Under the pieces are notes generated by a model that saw only the letters and a list, made by a program, of their open reading frames with translations, made no database searches and was not told where the DNA came from. Positions 35,947 through 43,253 of a stretch of 64,000 bases of DNA are shown here, piece after piece. The stretch comes from Lysobacter sp. yr284 (GTDB taxonomy: Bacteria > Pseudomonadota > Gammaproteobacteria > Xanthomonadales > Xanthomonadaceae). The stretch is from positions 186,001 to 250,000 of the forward strand of contig NZ_FNPT01000005.1 of NCBI RefSeq assembly GCF_900107375.1, written 5' to 3'. The translations under genes were made by a program, and so were the position numbers. How positions within the stretch are numbered: the stretch's first letter is position 1; each line of letters starts with the position of its first letter.

Positions 35947-37014
35947 TCAGGCGGCCGCCGACGTACAGTTGGCCAACGCTTCGCGAAGAATGGTGTCGAT
36001 CTGGGACTGTTCTTTCAGGCAGGCGTCGTGGCCGTAGATCGAGCGCAGCACGCGCAGGCGGGTTTCGCCGCGCAGGCGCTCGACCAGGTCGTGGGCGTCG
36101 CCCAGCGGGATCAGGCGGTCTTCGCCGACCGCGACCACGGTGACCGGCAGGCGGATCGAGGCTGGATCGACCTGCTGCAGGTCGATGGATTCCGACAGGC
36201 GCAGGAACGCGGTCGGCGAGGTGCGGGCCACGTACTTGTGGCCGCAGTGGTCCAGATAGTCCTCGGCGTCCACGCGCACGCGGCCGTCGACGACCTGCGC
36301 GGCGCCGAAGCGCTCGGCGAATTCTTCCGGGGTGCGGTAGCTCAGCACCGCCAGCTCGCGCGCCAGCGCCAGGCCCTGCGCTTCGTCGCACTGCAGCGCG
36401 CCGAGCGCGACCGCGCGGCGCTGCAGCGCGCGCCAGGCGGCGGCATACGGATGGGCGCGGTGGGTGCCGCTGATCGAGACCAGCGACTGCAGCCGCTGCG
36501 GATGGCGCGCGGCGAACTGCAGGCCGACCATGGCGCCGTAGGAATAACCGACGAAGGCCTGTAGGCGGGCGATCTTCAGCGCATCGAGCAGGACCGCGAC
36601 GGCGTCGGCCTGGTCGGCCGGATCGATCGCCGCGTCGAGCGTGCCGTCGGCGCCGATCCAGTCGAACGAGACCAGGCAGTGCTGCGCCGGATCCAGCGAA
36701 CGGCCCGCGCCGACCTGGCTTTCCCACCAGCCCGCCTCGGCGAATTCGCGGCTCGGCGCGAGGTGGCGGTGGGCGGAGATGCCGCCGGCGACGAACAGCG
36801 CCGGCAACGCGCGGTCGCCCTGGATTTCGTAGCGCAGGCGCAGCGCGCGGCGGCCGGCGTGGCGCAGGTCGAGTTCGATCGCGATCTCGCCGCGGACGGC
36901 GCGCGGCGCCGGCGCACGCTCGAAGGCGGCGGCCGAGGCGGCATAGGAAGCGTAGGAATCGCTGCGTTCGACGCTGGCGGCGCGGCTGTCGACGGTGCTG
37001 GGGGCGAAGCTCAT
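35947..37014 (-). CDS. metX: Homoserine O-succinyltransferase-like enzyme (MetX fold)
   Basis: Alpha/beta-hydrolase-fold acyltransferase that activates homoserine at the first committed step of methionine synthesis. The nucleophile elbow is GYSYGAMVG at about residue 150, rather than the GxSMGGM of classical MetX. The acid and histidine are in VAVGEDRLIP and RSIYGHDACLKE. I use ATG 37014 (MSFAPSTVD); ATG 37023 three codons upstream is possible, and neither has a strong Shine-Dalgarno. It is the first gene after a SAM-I riboswitch and is followed by metB and hom. Acyl donor and even acceptor (homoserine versus serine) are not certain, because Xanthomonadales contain a serine-acylating relative. 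Confidence 0.82.
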   Translation of the reverse strand: MSFAPSTVDSRAASVERSDSYASYAASAAAFERAPAPRAVRGEIAIELDLRHAGRRALRLRYEIQGDRALPALFVAGGISAHRHLAPSREFAEAGWWESQVGAGRSLDPAQHCLVSFDWIGADGTLDAAIDPADQADAVAVLLDALKIARLQAFVGYSYGAMVGLQFAARHPQRLQSLVSISGTHRAHPYAAAWRALQRRAVALGALQCDEAQGLALARELAVLSYRTPEEFAERFGAAQVVDGRVRVDAEDYLDHCGHKYVARTSPTAFLRLSESIDLQQVDPASIRLPVTVVAVGEDRLIPLGDAHDLVERLRGETRLRVLRSIYGHDACLKEQSQIDTILREALANCTSAAA

Positions 37015-37059
37015 GGCGGGCATCCGGAAGTGAACGGACCACCGAGCTTGCAAGTCGCG

Positions 37060-37079
37060 CACGCGCTGCTGGGCGCGTG
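37060..37079 (-). promoter_or_regulatory. Hairpin between riboswitch and metX (possible expression platform)
   Basis: A 7-bp stem (CACGCGC / GCGCGTG) lies between the aptamer and the start codon, with no following T-tract. GGTGG lies about 14 bases before ATG 37023. The switch may therefore act on translation or Rho access rather than by an intrinsic terminator; this is inference. Confidence 0.4.
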
Positions 37080-37086
37080 TTCGCAA

Positions 37087-37215
37087 CCATCTTCCGACCA
37101 ACGCCTCTACGTCTCGATGACGGGGCGGGCCGCAGGAATTGGCACCTTCACGCAGCTTGCGCTGCGTTGGGTTGCCCCGGCTTCTAAGGGCCTGTCCCTC
37201 AGCCGGTCTCGATGG
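37087..37215 (-). ncRNA. SAM-I (S-box) riboswitch upstream of metX
   Basis: Read 5' to 3' on the minus strand, the closing helix pairs CCATC (37211-37215) with GATGG (37087-37091). Inside are the S-box core blocks in order: GAGA, GAGGGACAGGCCCTTAGAA, GCCGGGGCAACC and AAGGTGCCAATTCCTGC. The variable hairpin CGCAGC...GCTGCG sits between the last two. It binds S-adenosylmethionine and should lower metX-metB-hom expression when SAM is plentiful. The start of the aptamer is about two bases after the predicted transcription start. Confidence 0.95.
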
Positions 37216-37223
37216 ATGGGCAC

Positions 37224-37252
37224 AGTCTGCCGAGCGTATGGAGGCGTGTCAA
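37224..37252 (-). promoter_or_regulatory. Promoter of the riboswitch-metX-metB-hom operon
   Basis: TTGACA (37247-37252 on the minus strand) and CAGACT (37224-37229) are separated by exactly 17 bp. The predicted start near 37217 falls at the beginning of the riboswitch. An AT-rich stretch lies directly upstream (37261-37285). Confidence 0.75.
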
Positions 37253-37378
37253 TCGCTTCATCCGCATATAGCGATTTATTATTTAGCCGCCCGGCCCGAG
37301 GGCCGCCGCCGCGGCCCGGCGATGCCCGGATCGCGCCCGCGCGGGCCGCGCCGACACCCGCTCGCCATCGCCGCCGCA

Positions 37379-37384
37379 TACACT
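37379..37384 (+). promoter_or_regulatory. -10-like hexamer for the phytase-like gene, suggesting a leaderless mRNA
   Basis: TACACT ends seven bases before ATG 37392, so transcription would start at or next to the AUG. No Shine-Dalgarno is visible and no good -35. Confidence 0.4.
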
Positions 37385-37391
37385 TGCGCCG

Positions 37392-38492
37392 ATGAACAGC
37401 CGCCTCGTCGCCGTCCTGCTCGCCACCGTCCTGCTGTCCGCCTGCGCATCCGCGCCGCCGCGGCCGGCCGAACCGCGCCGCAGCGCCGAGCTGCCGCCGG
37501 GAACGCGCAGCCTGCCCGAACGCTTCGTCTCCGCGCCCCAGGCGAGCGACGAACTGGACTCGCTGGCGACCTGGCCCGTCGCCGACGGCTCGACCTGGCT
37601 GATCGCCACCGCCAAGTCGACCCACCGCCTGGCCGTGTACGACGCCGACAGCGGCCGGCGCCTGCGCGAATTCGGCGAGAAAGGCGCGGCGCTGGGCCAG
37701 TTCAGGCGCCCCAACGGAGTCGCCGTGTTCGGCGACTACCTGTTCGTGGCCGAGCGCGACAACCACCGCGTGCAGGTGCTGCGCCTGCCCGAGTTCGCGC
37801 CGCTGGCCAGCTTCGGCGAGGCGCAGTTGCGCAGCCCGTACGGCCTGTGGGTCAACGAGACCGCGCCGGACGAGCTGGAGGTCTATGTCACCGACAACTT
37901 CATGTACGGCGCCAAGTTCGACCAGGTGCCGCCGCTGAACGAACTCGACCAGCGGGTGCGCCGCTACCGCCTGCGCTTCGACCCCGACGGCCGGGTCGGC
38001 AGCGAATACCTGGGCGCGTTCGGCGACACCAGCGACGCCGCCGCGCTGCGCATCGTCGAATCCATCGCCGGCGACGCCGCCGGCGACCGCCTGCTGGTCG
38101 CCGACGAAGACCTGAGCCACGGCTCGACCCTGCGCGAGTACAGCCTGGCCGGCCGCGCCACCGGCCGCGCCCTGCCCGCCGGCAGCTTCGCCGCCCAGGC
38201 CGAGGGCGTGGCGCTGTGGAGCTGCGCGCGCGGCGCCGGCTACTGGGTCGCGGTCGACCAGCTCGACCCGCAGACCGTGTTCCATGTCTACGAACGCGAC
38301 AGCCTGCGCCCGGTCGGCAGCTTCCGCGGCGAGCGCACCGCGCACACCGACGGCATCGCCCTGCACGCGGCCGCCACCCGCGCGTTTCCCTACGGCGCGC
38401 TGTACGCGGTCGACGACGACCGCTCGGTCGCCGCCTTCGACCTGGGCGACGTCGCCCGCGCCCTGCAACTGCAATCGGACTGCCTCGACTAA
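37392..38492 (+). CDS. Phytase-like beta-propeller lipoprotein
   Basis: 366-residue lipoprotein; the lipobox LLSAC ends the signal at about residue 18. The body is a six-blade propeller of beta-propeller phytase type, with NHL-like blades such as RRPNGVAVFGDYLFVAERDN, ESIAGDAAGDRLLVADED and HTDGIALH. The DELDSLATWPV start, the VADEDL segment and the HTDGIAL segment correspond in order to conserved stretches of the Bacillus enzyme. Calcium-dependent hydrolysis of phytate is possible but not proven by residues I can check. It is divergent from the metX operon; the M23 peptidase follows after 42 bp. Confidence 0.72.
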   Translation: MNSRLVAVLLATVLLSACASAPPRPAEPRRSAELPPGTRSLPERFVSAPQASDELDSLATWPVADGSTWLIATAKSTHRLAVYDADSGRRLREFGEKGAALGQFRRPNGVAVFGDYLFVAERDNHRVQVLRLPEFAPLASFGEAQLRSPYGLWVNETAPDELEVYVTDNFMYGAKFDQVPPLNELDQRVRRYRLRFDPDGRVGSEYLGAFGDTSDAAALRIVESIAGDAAGDRLLVADEDLSHGSTLREYSLAGRATGRALPAGSFAAQAEGVALWSCARGAGYWVAVDQLDPQTVFHVYERDSLRPVGSFRGERTAHTDGIALHAAATRAFPYGALYAVDDDRSVAAFDLGDVARALQLQSDCLD

Positions 38493-38534
38493 GCCCGCCC
38501 TCTCGCCAGCCCCGACGGGCCTTGCCGCCGAACC

Positions 38535-39482
38535 ATGCCGCGTCCGACTTCCTTCATCGTCCTCAGCCTGATCCTCGCCGCCGCCACGCTCGCCGCGCCG
38601 GCGGCGCGGGCCGGCAAGCTCTATCGCTGGACCGACCGCAACGGCGTCACCCACTACGGCGACCGCGCGCCCAGCGACGCGCTCGCCGCCGCGACCGGCG
38701 CGGCCGAGGTCAAGGTGATTCCGTACCGCTCCGAGCCCGGCTCGATCGCGCGCCTGCGCGTGCAGCAGGACGGCGACCGCTACCTGGCCTGGGCCGACAA
38801 CAGCCTGGCCGGGCCGATCGAGGTGCGGCTGGACTTCAACCACAGCAACAACATCATCGGCAGCCCGCTGCTGCCGGCCAGCGCCACCCTCGACCCGCGC
38901 GCCAGCGCGGTGGTCAGCGTGCTCAGCGCGCAGGACCCCGGCCGCGGCGGCGATTTCGAGCTGAGCATGCGCTCGGTGCCGGGCGACCCGCGCGCGCGGC
39001 CGCAGAACGCCGAGTACCTGCTGCCGCTGCGCCAGCAGCAGTTCCGCATCGACCAGGGCTACGGCGGCCACTTCAGCCACAGCGAGCCCGAGCACCGCTA
39101 CGCGATCGACTTCGCCGCCGACATCGGCACCCCGGTGCTGGCCGCGCGCGAGGGCACGGTGATGCAGGTCGAGTCGGACTTCGACAAGGCCGGGCTGAAC
39201 CTGGAGAAGTTCGGCGACCGCGCCAACTTCGTGCGCATCCTCCACGACGACGGGACCATGGCCCTGTACGCCCACCTCAAGGCCGACGACGGGGTGATGG
39301 TGCGGGTCGGCCAGCGCGTGCGCGCCGGCCAGCAGATCGGCCTGTCCGGCAACACCGGCTTCAGCACCGGCCCGCACCTGCACTTCGCCGTGCAGGTCAA
39401 CCGCGGCATGCGCCTGGAGTCGATCCCGTTCCGCATGACCGGCCCGCAGGGCCCGCTGCGCCTGGGCGGCGGGACCCGCTAA
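38535..39482 (+). CDS. M23 peptidoglycan endopeptidase with DUF4124 domain
   Basis: 315-residue exported metallopeptidase. The signal peptide ends near PAARAG. The N-terminal DUF4124 domain (GKLYRWTDRNGVTHYGDRAP) spans about residues 27-50. A beta-rich linker follows, then the LytM/M23 domain from about 185 to 300. Zinc ligands are His and Asp in HRYAIDFA and the HLH of GPHLHFAVQ. It probably cleaves peptidoglycan cross-bridges or acts as a LytM regulator, but the metal site is complete, so activity is likely. It starts at ATG 38535 and is probably transcribed with the phytase-like gene. Confidence 0.92.
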   Translation: MPRPTSFIVLSLILAAATLAAPAARAGKLYRWTDRNGVTHYGDRAPSDALAAATGAAEVKVIPYRSEPGSIARLRVQQDGDRYLAWADNSLAGPIEVRLDFNHSNNIIGSPLLPASATLDPRASAVVSVLSAQDPGRGGDFELSMRSVPGDPRARPQNAEYLLPLRQQQFRIDQGYGGHFSHSEPEHRYAIDFAADIGTPVLAAREGTVMQVESDFDKAGLNLEKFGDRANFVRILHDDGTMALYAHLKADDGVMVRVGQRVRAGQQIGLSGNTGFSTGPHLHFAVQVNRGMRLESIPFRMTGPQGPLRLGGGTR

Positions 39483-39490
39483 GTCCCGCA

Positions 39491-39588
39491 GCCCCCTGTA
39501 GGAGCGACGCGAGTCGCGACCGCGGGGCTTCAAGCTCGCGCCGGCCGCCGCAGGTCGCGGCCGCGACTCGCGTCGCTCCTACAGGGGG
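39491..39588. repeat. REP pair, family B (CTGTAGGAGCGACGCG type)
   Basis: Inverted arms of about 30 bp at each end contain CTGTAGGAGCGACGCGAGTC and its complement, separated by about 35 bp. It lies between the M23 gene and prfC. Compared with the pair at 18.8 kb, the stem bases differ in a compensatory way (GACGCGAGTC versus GGCGCAAGCC). Confidence 0.88.
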
Positions 39589-39617
39589 ACCGCCCGGGCA
39601 CCCGCCCGGCCGGCAGG

Positions 39618-39623
39618 TATAAT
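39618..39623 (+). promoter_or_regulatory. -10 hexamer (TATAAT) of prfC
   Basis: A perfect TATAAT lies 48 bases before ATG 39671, just after the REP pair. The region where the -35 should be (CGGGCA) is poor. Confidence 0.55.
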
Positions 39624-39670
39624 CCCCGCCCTCTCCTGCCTACCCGACGCGCCCCGGGCGCGCCGTTCCC

Positions 39671-41275
39671 ATGTCCGAAGTCACCCAGCAAGCCCTGCGC
39701 CGCCGCACGTTCGCGATCGTCTCGCACCCCGACGCCGGCAAGACCACCCTGACCGAAAAGCTGCTGCTGTTCGGCGGCGCGATCCAGATGGCCGGCTCGG
39801 TCAAGGGCCGCAAGGCCGCGCGCCATGCCACCTCCGACTGGATGGCGCTGGAAAAGGAGCGCGGCATCTCGGTGACCTCCTCGGTGATGCAGTTCCCCTA
39901 CGAGGGCCGCATCGTCAACCTGCTCGACACCCCCGGCCACGCCGACTTCGGCGAGGACACCTACCGCGTGCTGACCGCGGTGGACTCGGCGCTGATGGTG
40001 ATCGACGTGGCCAAGGGCGTGGAGGAGCGCACGATCAAGCTGATGGAGGTGTGCCGCCTGCGCGACACCCCGATCATGACCTTCATCAACAAGCTCGACC
40101 GCGAAGGCAAGAACCCGATCGACCTGCTCGACGAAGTCGAAAGCGTGCTCGGCATCCAGTGCGCGCCGATCACCTGGCCGATCGGCATGGGCCAGCGGCT
40201 CAAGGGCGTGGTCCACCTGCTGACCGGCGAGGTGCACCTGTACGAACAGGGCCGCAACTTCACCCGCCAGGACTCGACCATCTTCGCCTCGATCGACGAC
40301 CCGGCCCTGGCCGCGCGCATCGGCGAGAACATGCTGGCCGAACTGCGCGAGGAGCTGGAACTGGTCGAAGGCGCCTCGCATCCGTTCGACAAGGCCCGCT
40401 ACCTGGCCGGCGAGCAGACCCCGGTGTTCTTCGGCTCGGCGGTCAACAACTTCGGCGTGCAGCTGCTGCTGGACTTCTTCGTCGAGCACGCGCCGGCGCC
40501 GAAGCCGCGCGAGACCACCGGCCGCGAGATCCAGCCGACCGAGGACAAGCTCACCGGCTTCGTGTTCAAGATCCAGGCCAACATGGACCCGCAGCACCGC
40601 GACCGGGTCGCGTTCATGCGCATCTGCTCGGGCAAGTTCAGCGCCGGCATGAAGGCCTTCCATTCGCGCACCGGCAAGGAGCTCAAGCTCGCCAACGCGC
40701 TGACCTTCATGGCCTCCGACCGCGAGATCGCCGAGACCGCCTTCCCCGGCGACGTGATCGGCATCCACAACCACGGCACGATCTCGATCGGCGACAGCTT
40801 CAGCGAAGGCGAGAACCTGTCCTTCACCGGCATCCCCAACTTCGCCCCGGAACTGTTCCGCCGCGCGCGCCTGCGCGATCCGCTCAAGCTCAAGCAGCTG
40901 CAGAAGGGCCTGGCGCAGCTGTCGGAAGAAGGCGCGACCCAGTTCTTCCGCCCGCTGATGAGCAACGACCTGATCCTCGGCGCGGTCGGCGTGCTGCAGT
41001 TCGACGTGGTCGCTTACCGTCTGAAGGACGAGTACAGCGTCGACGCCAGCTTCGAGCAGGTCAGCGTCGCCACCGCGCGCTGGATCCGCTGCGACGACGC
41101 CAAGAAGCTCGAGGAATTCCGCGAGAAGAACGCGATGAACCTGGCCATCGACGCGGCCGGCGAGCTGGTCTACCTCGCCCCGACCCGGGTCAACCTGCAG
41201 CTGGCGCAGGAGCGCGCGCCGGGCGTGCAATTCCTGGCCACGCGCGAGCACGCCCACGCCGTCGCGGTCGACTGA
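39671..41275 (+). CDS. prfC: Peptide chain release factor 3
   Basis: 534-residue translational GTPase that recycles RF1/RF2 from the ribosome after peptide release. The P-loop [19 protein letters not shown] is at about 18-36. Switch II is [14 protein letters not shown], and the guanine-specificity motif INKLDRE is at about 138-144. Domains II and III follow, with [18 protein letters not shown] and [15 protein letters not shown]. The length fits the E. coli protein. It starts at ATG 39671. The next gene starts five bases after the stop, so it may be cotranscribed. Confidence 0.98.
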   Translation: MSEVTQQALRRRTFAIVSHPDAGKTTLTEKLLLFGGAIQMAGSVKGRKAARHATSDWMALEKERGISVTSSVMQFPYEGRIVNLLDTPGHADFGEDTYRVLTAVDSALMVIDVAKGVEERTIKLMEVCRLRDTPIMTFINKLDREGKNPIDLLDEVESVLGIQCAPITWPIGMGQRLKGVVHLLTGEVHLYEQGRNFTRQDSTIFASIDDPALAARIGENMLAELREELELVEGASHPFDKARYLAGEQTPVFFGSAVNNFGVQLLLDFFVEHAPAPKPRETTGREIQPTEDKLTGFVFKIQANMDPQHRDRVAFMRICSGKFSAGMKAFHSRTGKELKLANALTFMASDREIAETAFPGDVIGIHNHGTISIGDSFSEGENLSFTGIPNFAPELFRRARLRDPLKLKQLQKGLAQLSEEGATQFFRPLMSNDLILGAVGVLQFDVVAYRLKDEYSVDASFEQVSVATARWIRCDDAKKLEEFREKNAMNLAIDAAGELVYLAPTRVNLQLAQERAPGVQFLATREHAHAVAVD

Positions 41276-41280
41276 GCCCC

Positions 41281-41769
41281 GTGTCGCGCCTGCGCCAATG
41301 GTGGTTGTACTTGTTGAGCAAGCGCAGCGAAGTCGCCGCGCTCGACTACAAGGACGCCTACATGGGCAAGGTGATCATGGACATCCACCGCCTGCGCAGC
41401 GACAAGGCGCAGGCGCTGGTGCCGCTGCACGCGCTGCAGCCGATCCACCGCATCGACCGCGAATCGGCGCTGCAGGCCACCCGCGCCCGCGCCCAGGCGC
41501 TGGCCGCGCGGCGCGAGGAACTGCTCGCGCGCGGCCGGCTCGACCTGGCCGCGCTGGCCGAGATCATCCCGTCGGTCTCGCAGATCAAGGTGGTCGCCGA
41601 CGGCGCGCGCTGGCTCGCGTTCGAGGGCAACGGCCGCCTCTACGCCATGCGCGAGGCGTTCGGCGACAACTGCGAACTGCTGGTGGAAGTCGAGGAATAC
41701 CGCTTCCCCAAGCCGCACAAGATCCAGCGCCGGCTGCGGCGGGTCCGCACGCTCAACGCATTGGAGTGA
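41281..41769 (+). CDS. Hypothetical protein (162 aa)
   Basis: Begins at GTG 41281 (MSRLRQWWLYLLSKRSE), five bases after prfC, so translation is probably coupled. It is basic, with a helix-rich middle (ESALQATRARAQALAARREELLARG) that I cite only in part: RARAQALAARREELLARG. The segment LVPLHALQPIHRIDRESA followed by a KVVADGARWLAFEGNGRL stretch has the feel of a ParB/sulfiredoxin-like fold, but no catalytic motif is clear. It has no signal peptide. The C-terminus is rich in arginine. The reading frame is well supported by its close spacing and lack of overlap, the function is not. Confidence 0.65.
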   Translation: MSRLRQWWLYLLSKRSEVAALDYKDAYMGKVIMDIHRLRSDKAQALVPLHALQPIHRIDRESALQATRARAQALAARREELLARGRLDLAALAEIIPSVSQIKVVADGARWLAFEGNGRLYAMREAFGDNCELLVEVEEYRFPKPHKIQRRLRRVRTLNALE

Positions 41770-41797
41770 GCGCGTCGCGACTACGCCGCAACGCCGC

Positions 41798-41840
41798 GAT
41801 CCCCCTGGAGCGGCGCAAGCCGCGACCGCGACAACGAAAC
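41798..41840. repeat. Partial family B REP unit
   Basis: A single, slightly truncated copy of the family B repeat, with GGAGCGGCGCAAGCCGCG intact but the CCCCTGTA end reduced to CCCCCT. No inverted partner is found nearby. Confidence 0.7.
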
Positions 41841-42009
41841 CACGACGCAGCCGCCCGAAGCGAGCCGCAACCGCACGATCGCGGCCCGCACCGCGCCAGC
41901 CGCCGCACCCACCGCTGCCCGGACCCGCTCGCCCAACGACGCAGCACCGCCGCCCACGCTCGGCTAGCCTGTCTGCCCCGGCGTTCGGCCGGCATCGCGA
42001 GGAACGGGC

Positions 42010-42258
42010 ATGGGCATGGCGTTGGTGATCCTGGGTTGCGCAGTCGGCCTGGCCGGCGCGCTGTGGCTGCTGGCGCTGGCGTTCCGGGAACACATCGGCT
42101 GGGGCGTCGGCGCGCTGCTGTTCGCGCCGGTCCTGGCGCTGTTCGCCGTGCTGCACTGGGATCGCGCGCAAACCCCGGCGCTGCTGAACCTGGCCGGGCT
42201 GGCGCTGGCCGCGATCGGCGTGTTCATGGGCGCGGCGCCGATGCGCGAGGCGGGATGA
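42010..42258 (+). CDS. Small two- or three-helix membrane protein (82 aa)
   Basis: Starts at ATG 42010 with GAGGAA nine bases upstream. The sequence is almost entirely hydrophobic: helices at about 3-25 (LVILGCAVGLAGALWLLALA), 30-48 and 56-75, with one charged loop (HWDRAQTP). No conserved motif is recognised. It precedes the hemolysin III gene by 138 bp. Small membrane proteins of this type are often regulators or subunits, but nothing here points to a partner. Confidence 0.6.
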   Translation: MGMALVILGCAVGLAGALWLLALAFREHIGWGVGALLFAPVLALFAVLHWDRAQTPALLNLAGLALAAIGVFMGAAPMREAG

Positions 42259-42396
42259 ATCCGGTCAGCGGCGTCGCCGCGGCGCCCGGCTTGAGCGCAG
42301 CGCCGCGTCGATTCGCGACGCCGCGCACTTAACCCCAACGGTCGGTTCGCCCACGCCGTTAGCATTTGCCCCGCAGCGCGCTAGGATGCGAGGACC

Positions 42397-43074
42397 ATGC
42401 CCGCCGCCCACGCCCCCGCACACGGCGACCACTCGATCCGCGAGGAGTTCGCCAACGCCCTCACCCACGGTCTCGGCGCCACCGCCGCGCTGGCCGGCGG
42501 GTCGGTGATGATCACCCTGGCCGCGCTGCACGGCGACGGCTGGCAACTGGGCAGCGCGATCGTGTTCGGCATCAGCCTGCTGCTGCTGTACATCGCCTCC
42601 ACCCTCTACCACGCGATCCAGCACCCGGTGGCCAAGGGCCGGCTCAAGGTCTTCGACCATTGCGCGATCTACCTGCTGATCGCCGGCACCTATACCCCGT
42701 TCACCCTGATCGGCCTGCGCGGCCCGTGGGGCTGGGGCCTGTTCGCGGCGATCTGGGGCCTGGCCGCGGCCGGGATCGTGTTCAAGCTGTACTACACCGG
42801 CCGCTTCAAGCTGCTGTCCACGGCGATCTACATCGCCATGGGCTGGCTGGTGCTGGTGGCGATCAAGCCGCTGCTCGACGCGCTCGACGCCTGGACCCTG
42901 GGTTGGCTGCTCGCCGGCGGCCTGTGCTACACGCTGGGCACGGTGTTCTACCACCGCCCGTCGCTGAAGTACTCGCACGCGATCTGGCACCTGTTCGTGG
43001 TCGCCGGCAGCGTCTGCCATTACATCTCGGTGCTGTCGCAGGTCGTGCCCTCGCCGGAAACGATGGCGGCCTGA
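42397..43074 (+). CDS. Hemolysin III / PAQR-family membrane protein
   Basis: 225-residue seven-helix protein of the hemolysin III family (TrhA/YqfA type). The N-terminus has the family signature EEFANALTHGLGA with the first conserved histidine. The helix-2 motif SSTLYHA-like segment reads IASTLYHAI. The loop DHCAIYLLIAGTYTPFTL follows, and the last helix carries SHAIWHLFVVAGS. The histidines and aspartate in these motifs form the conserved zinc-like site. Starts at ATG 42397. These proteins are linked to membrane energetics in E. coli; cytolytic activity is doubtful. Confidence 0.95.
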   Translation: MPAAHAPAHGDHSIREEFANALTHGLGATAALAGGSVMITLAALHGDGWQLGSAIVFGISLLLLYIASTLYHAIQHPVAKGRLKVFDHCAIYLLIAGTYTPFTLIGLRGPWGWGLFAAIWGLAAAGIVFKLYYTGRFKLLSTAIYIAMGWLVLVAIKPLLDALDAWTLGWLLAGGLCYTLGTVFYHRPSLKYSHAIWHLFVVAGSVCHYISVLSQVVPSPETMAA

Positions 43075-43253
43075 ACGCCGCACGCCGCGTCCACCGCGCA
43101 TTCACCTTCGCTTTACCGGCCCGTGGCGATGGTGGGGCCAACGTAGCGAACAGGCCCGTAGCGATGGGCCGGCTCCCGGACTGACGAGACTTGGCCGAAA
43201 CCGGCCCGGCGCCAGTTCCGACTTGCATCGCCGCCGGCTCGCGCCTTCCCGCG

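Noticed and set aside
37107-39533. Long minus-strand frame opposite the phytase and M23 genes
   Set aside because: It is rich in Gln, Val, Ala and Arg without domains, and runs through the metX riboswitch region. The plus-strand genes have signal peptides and motifs.
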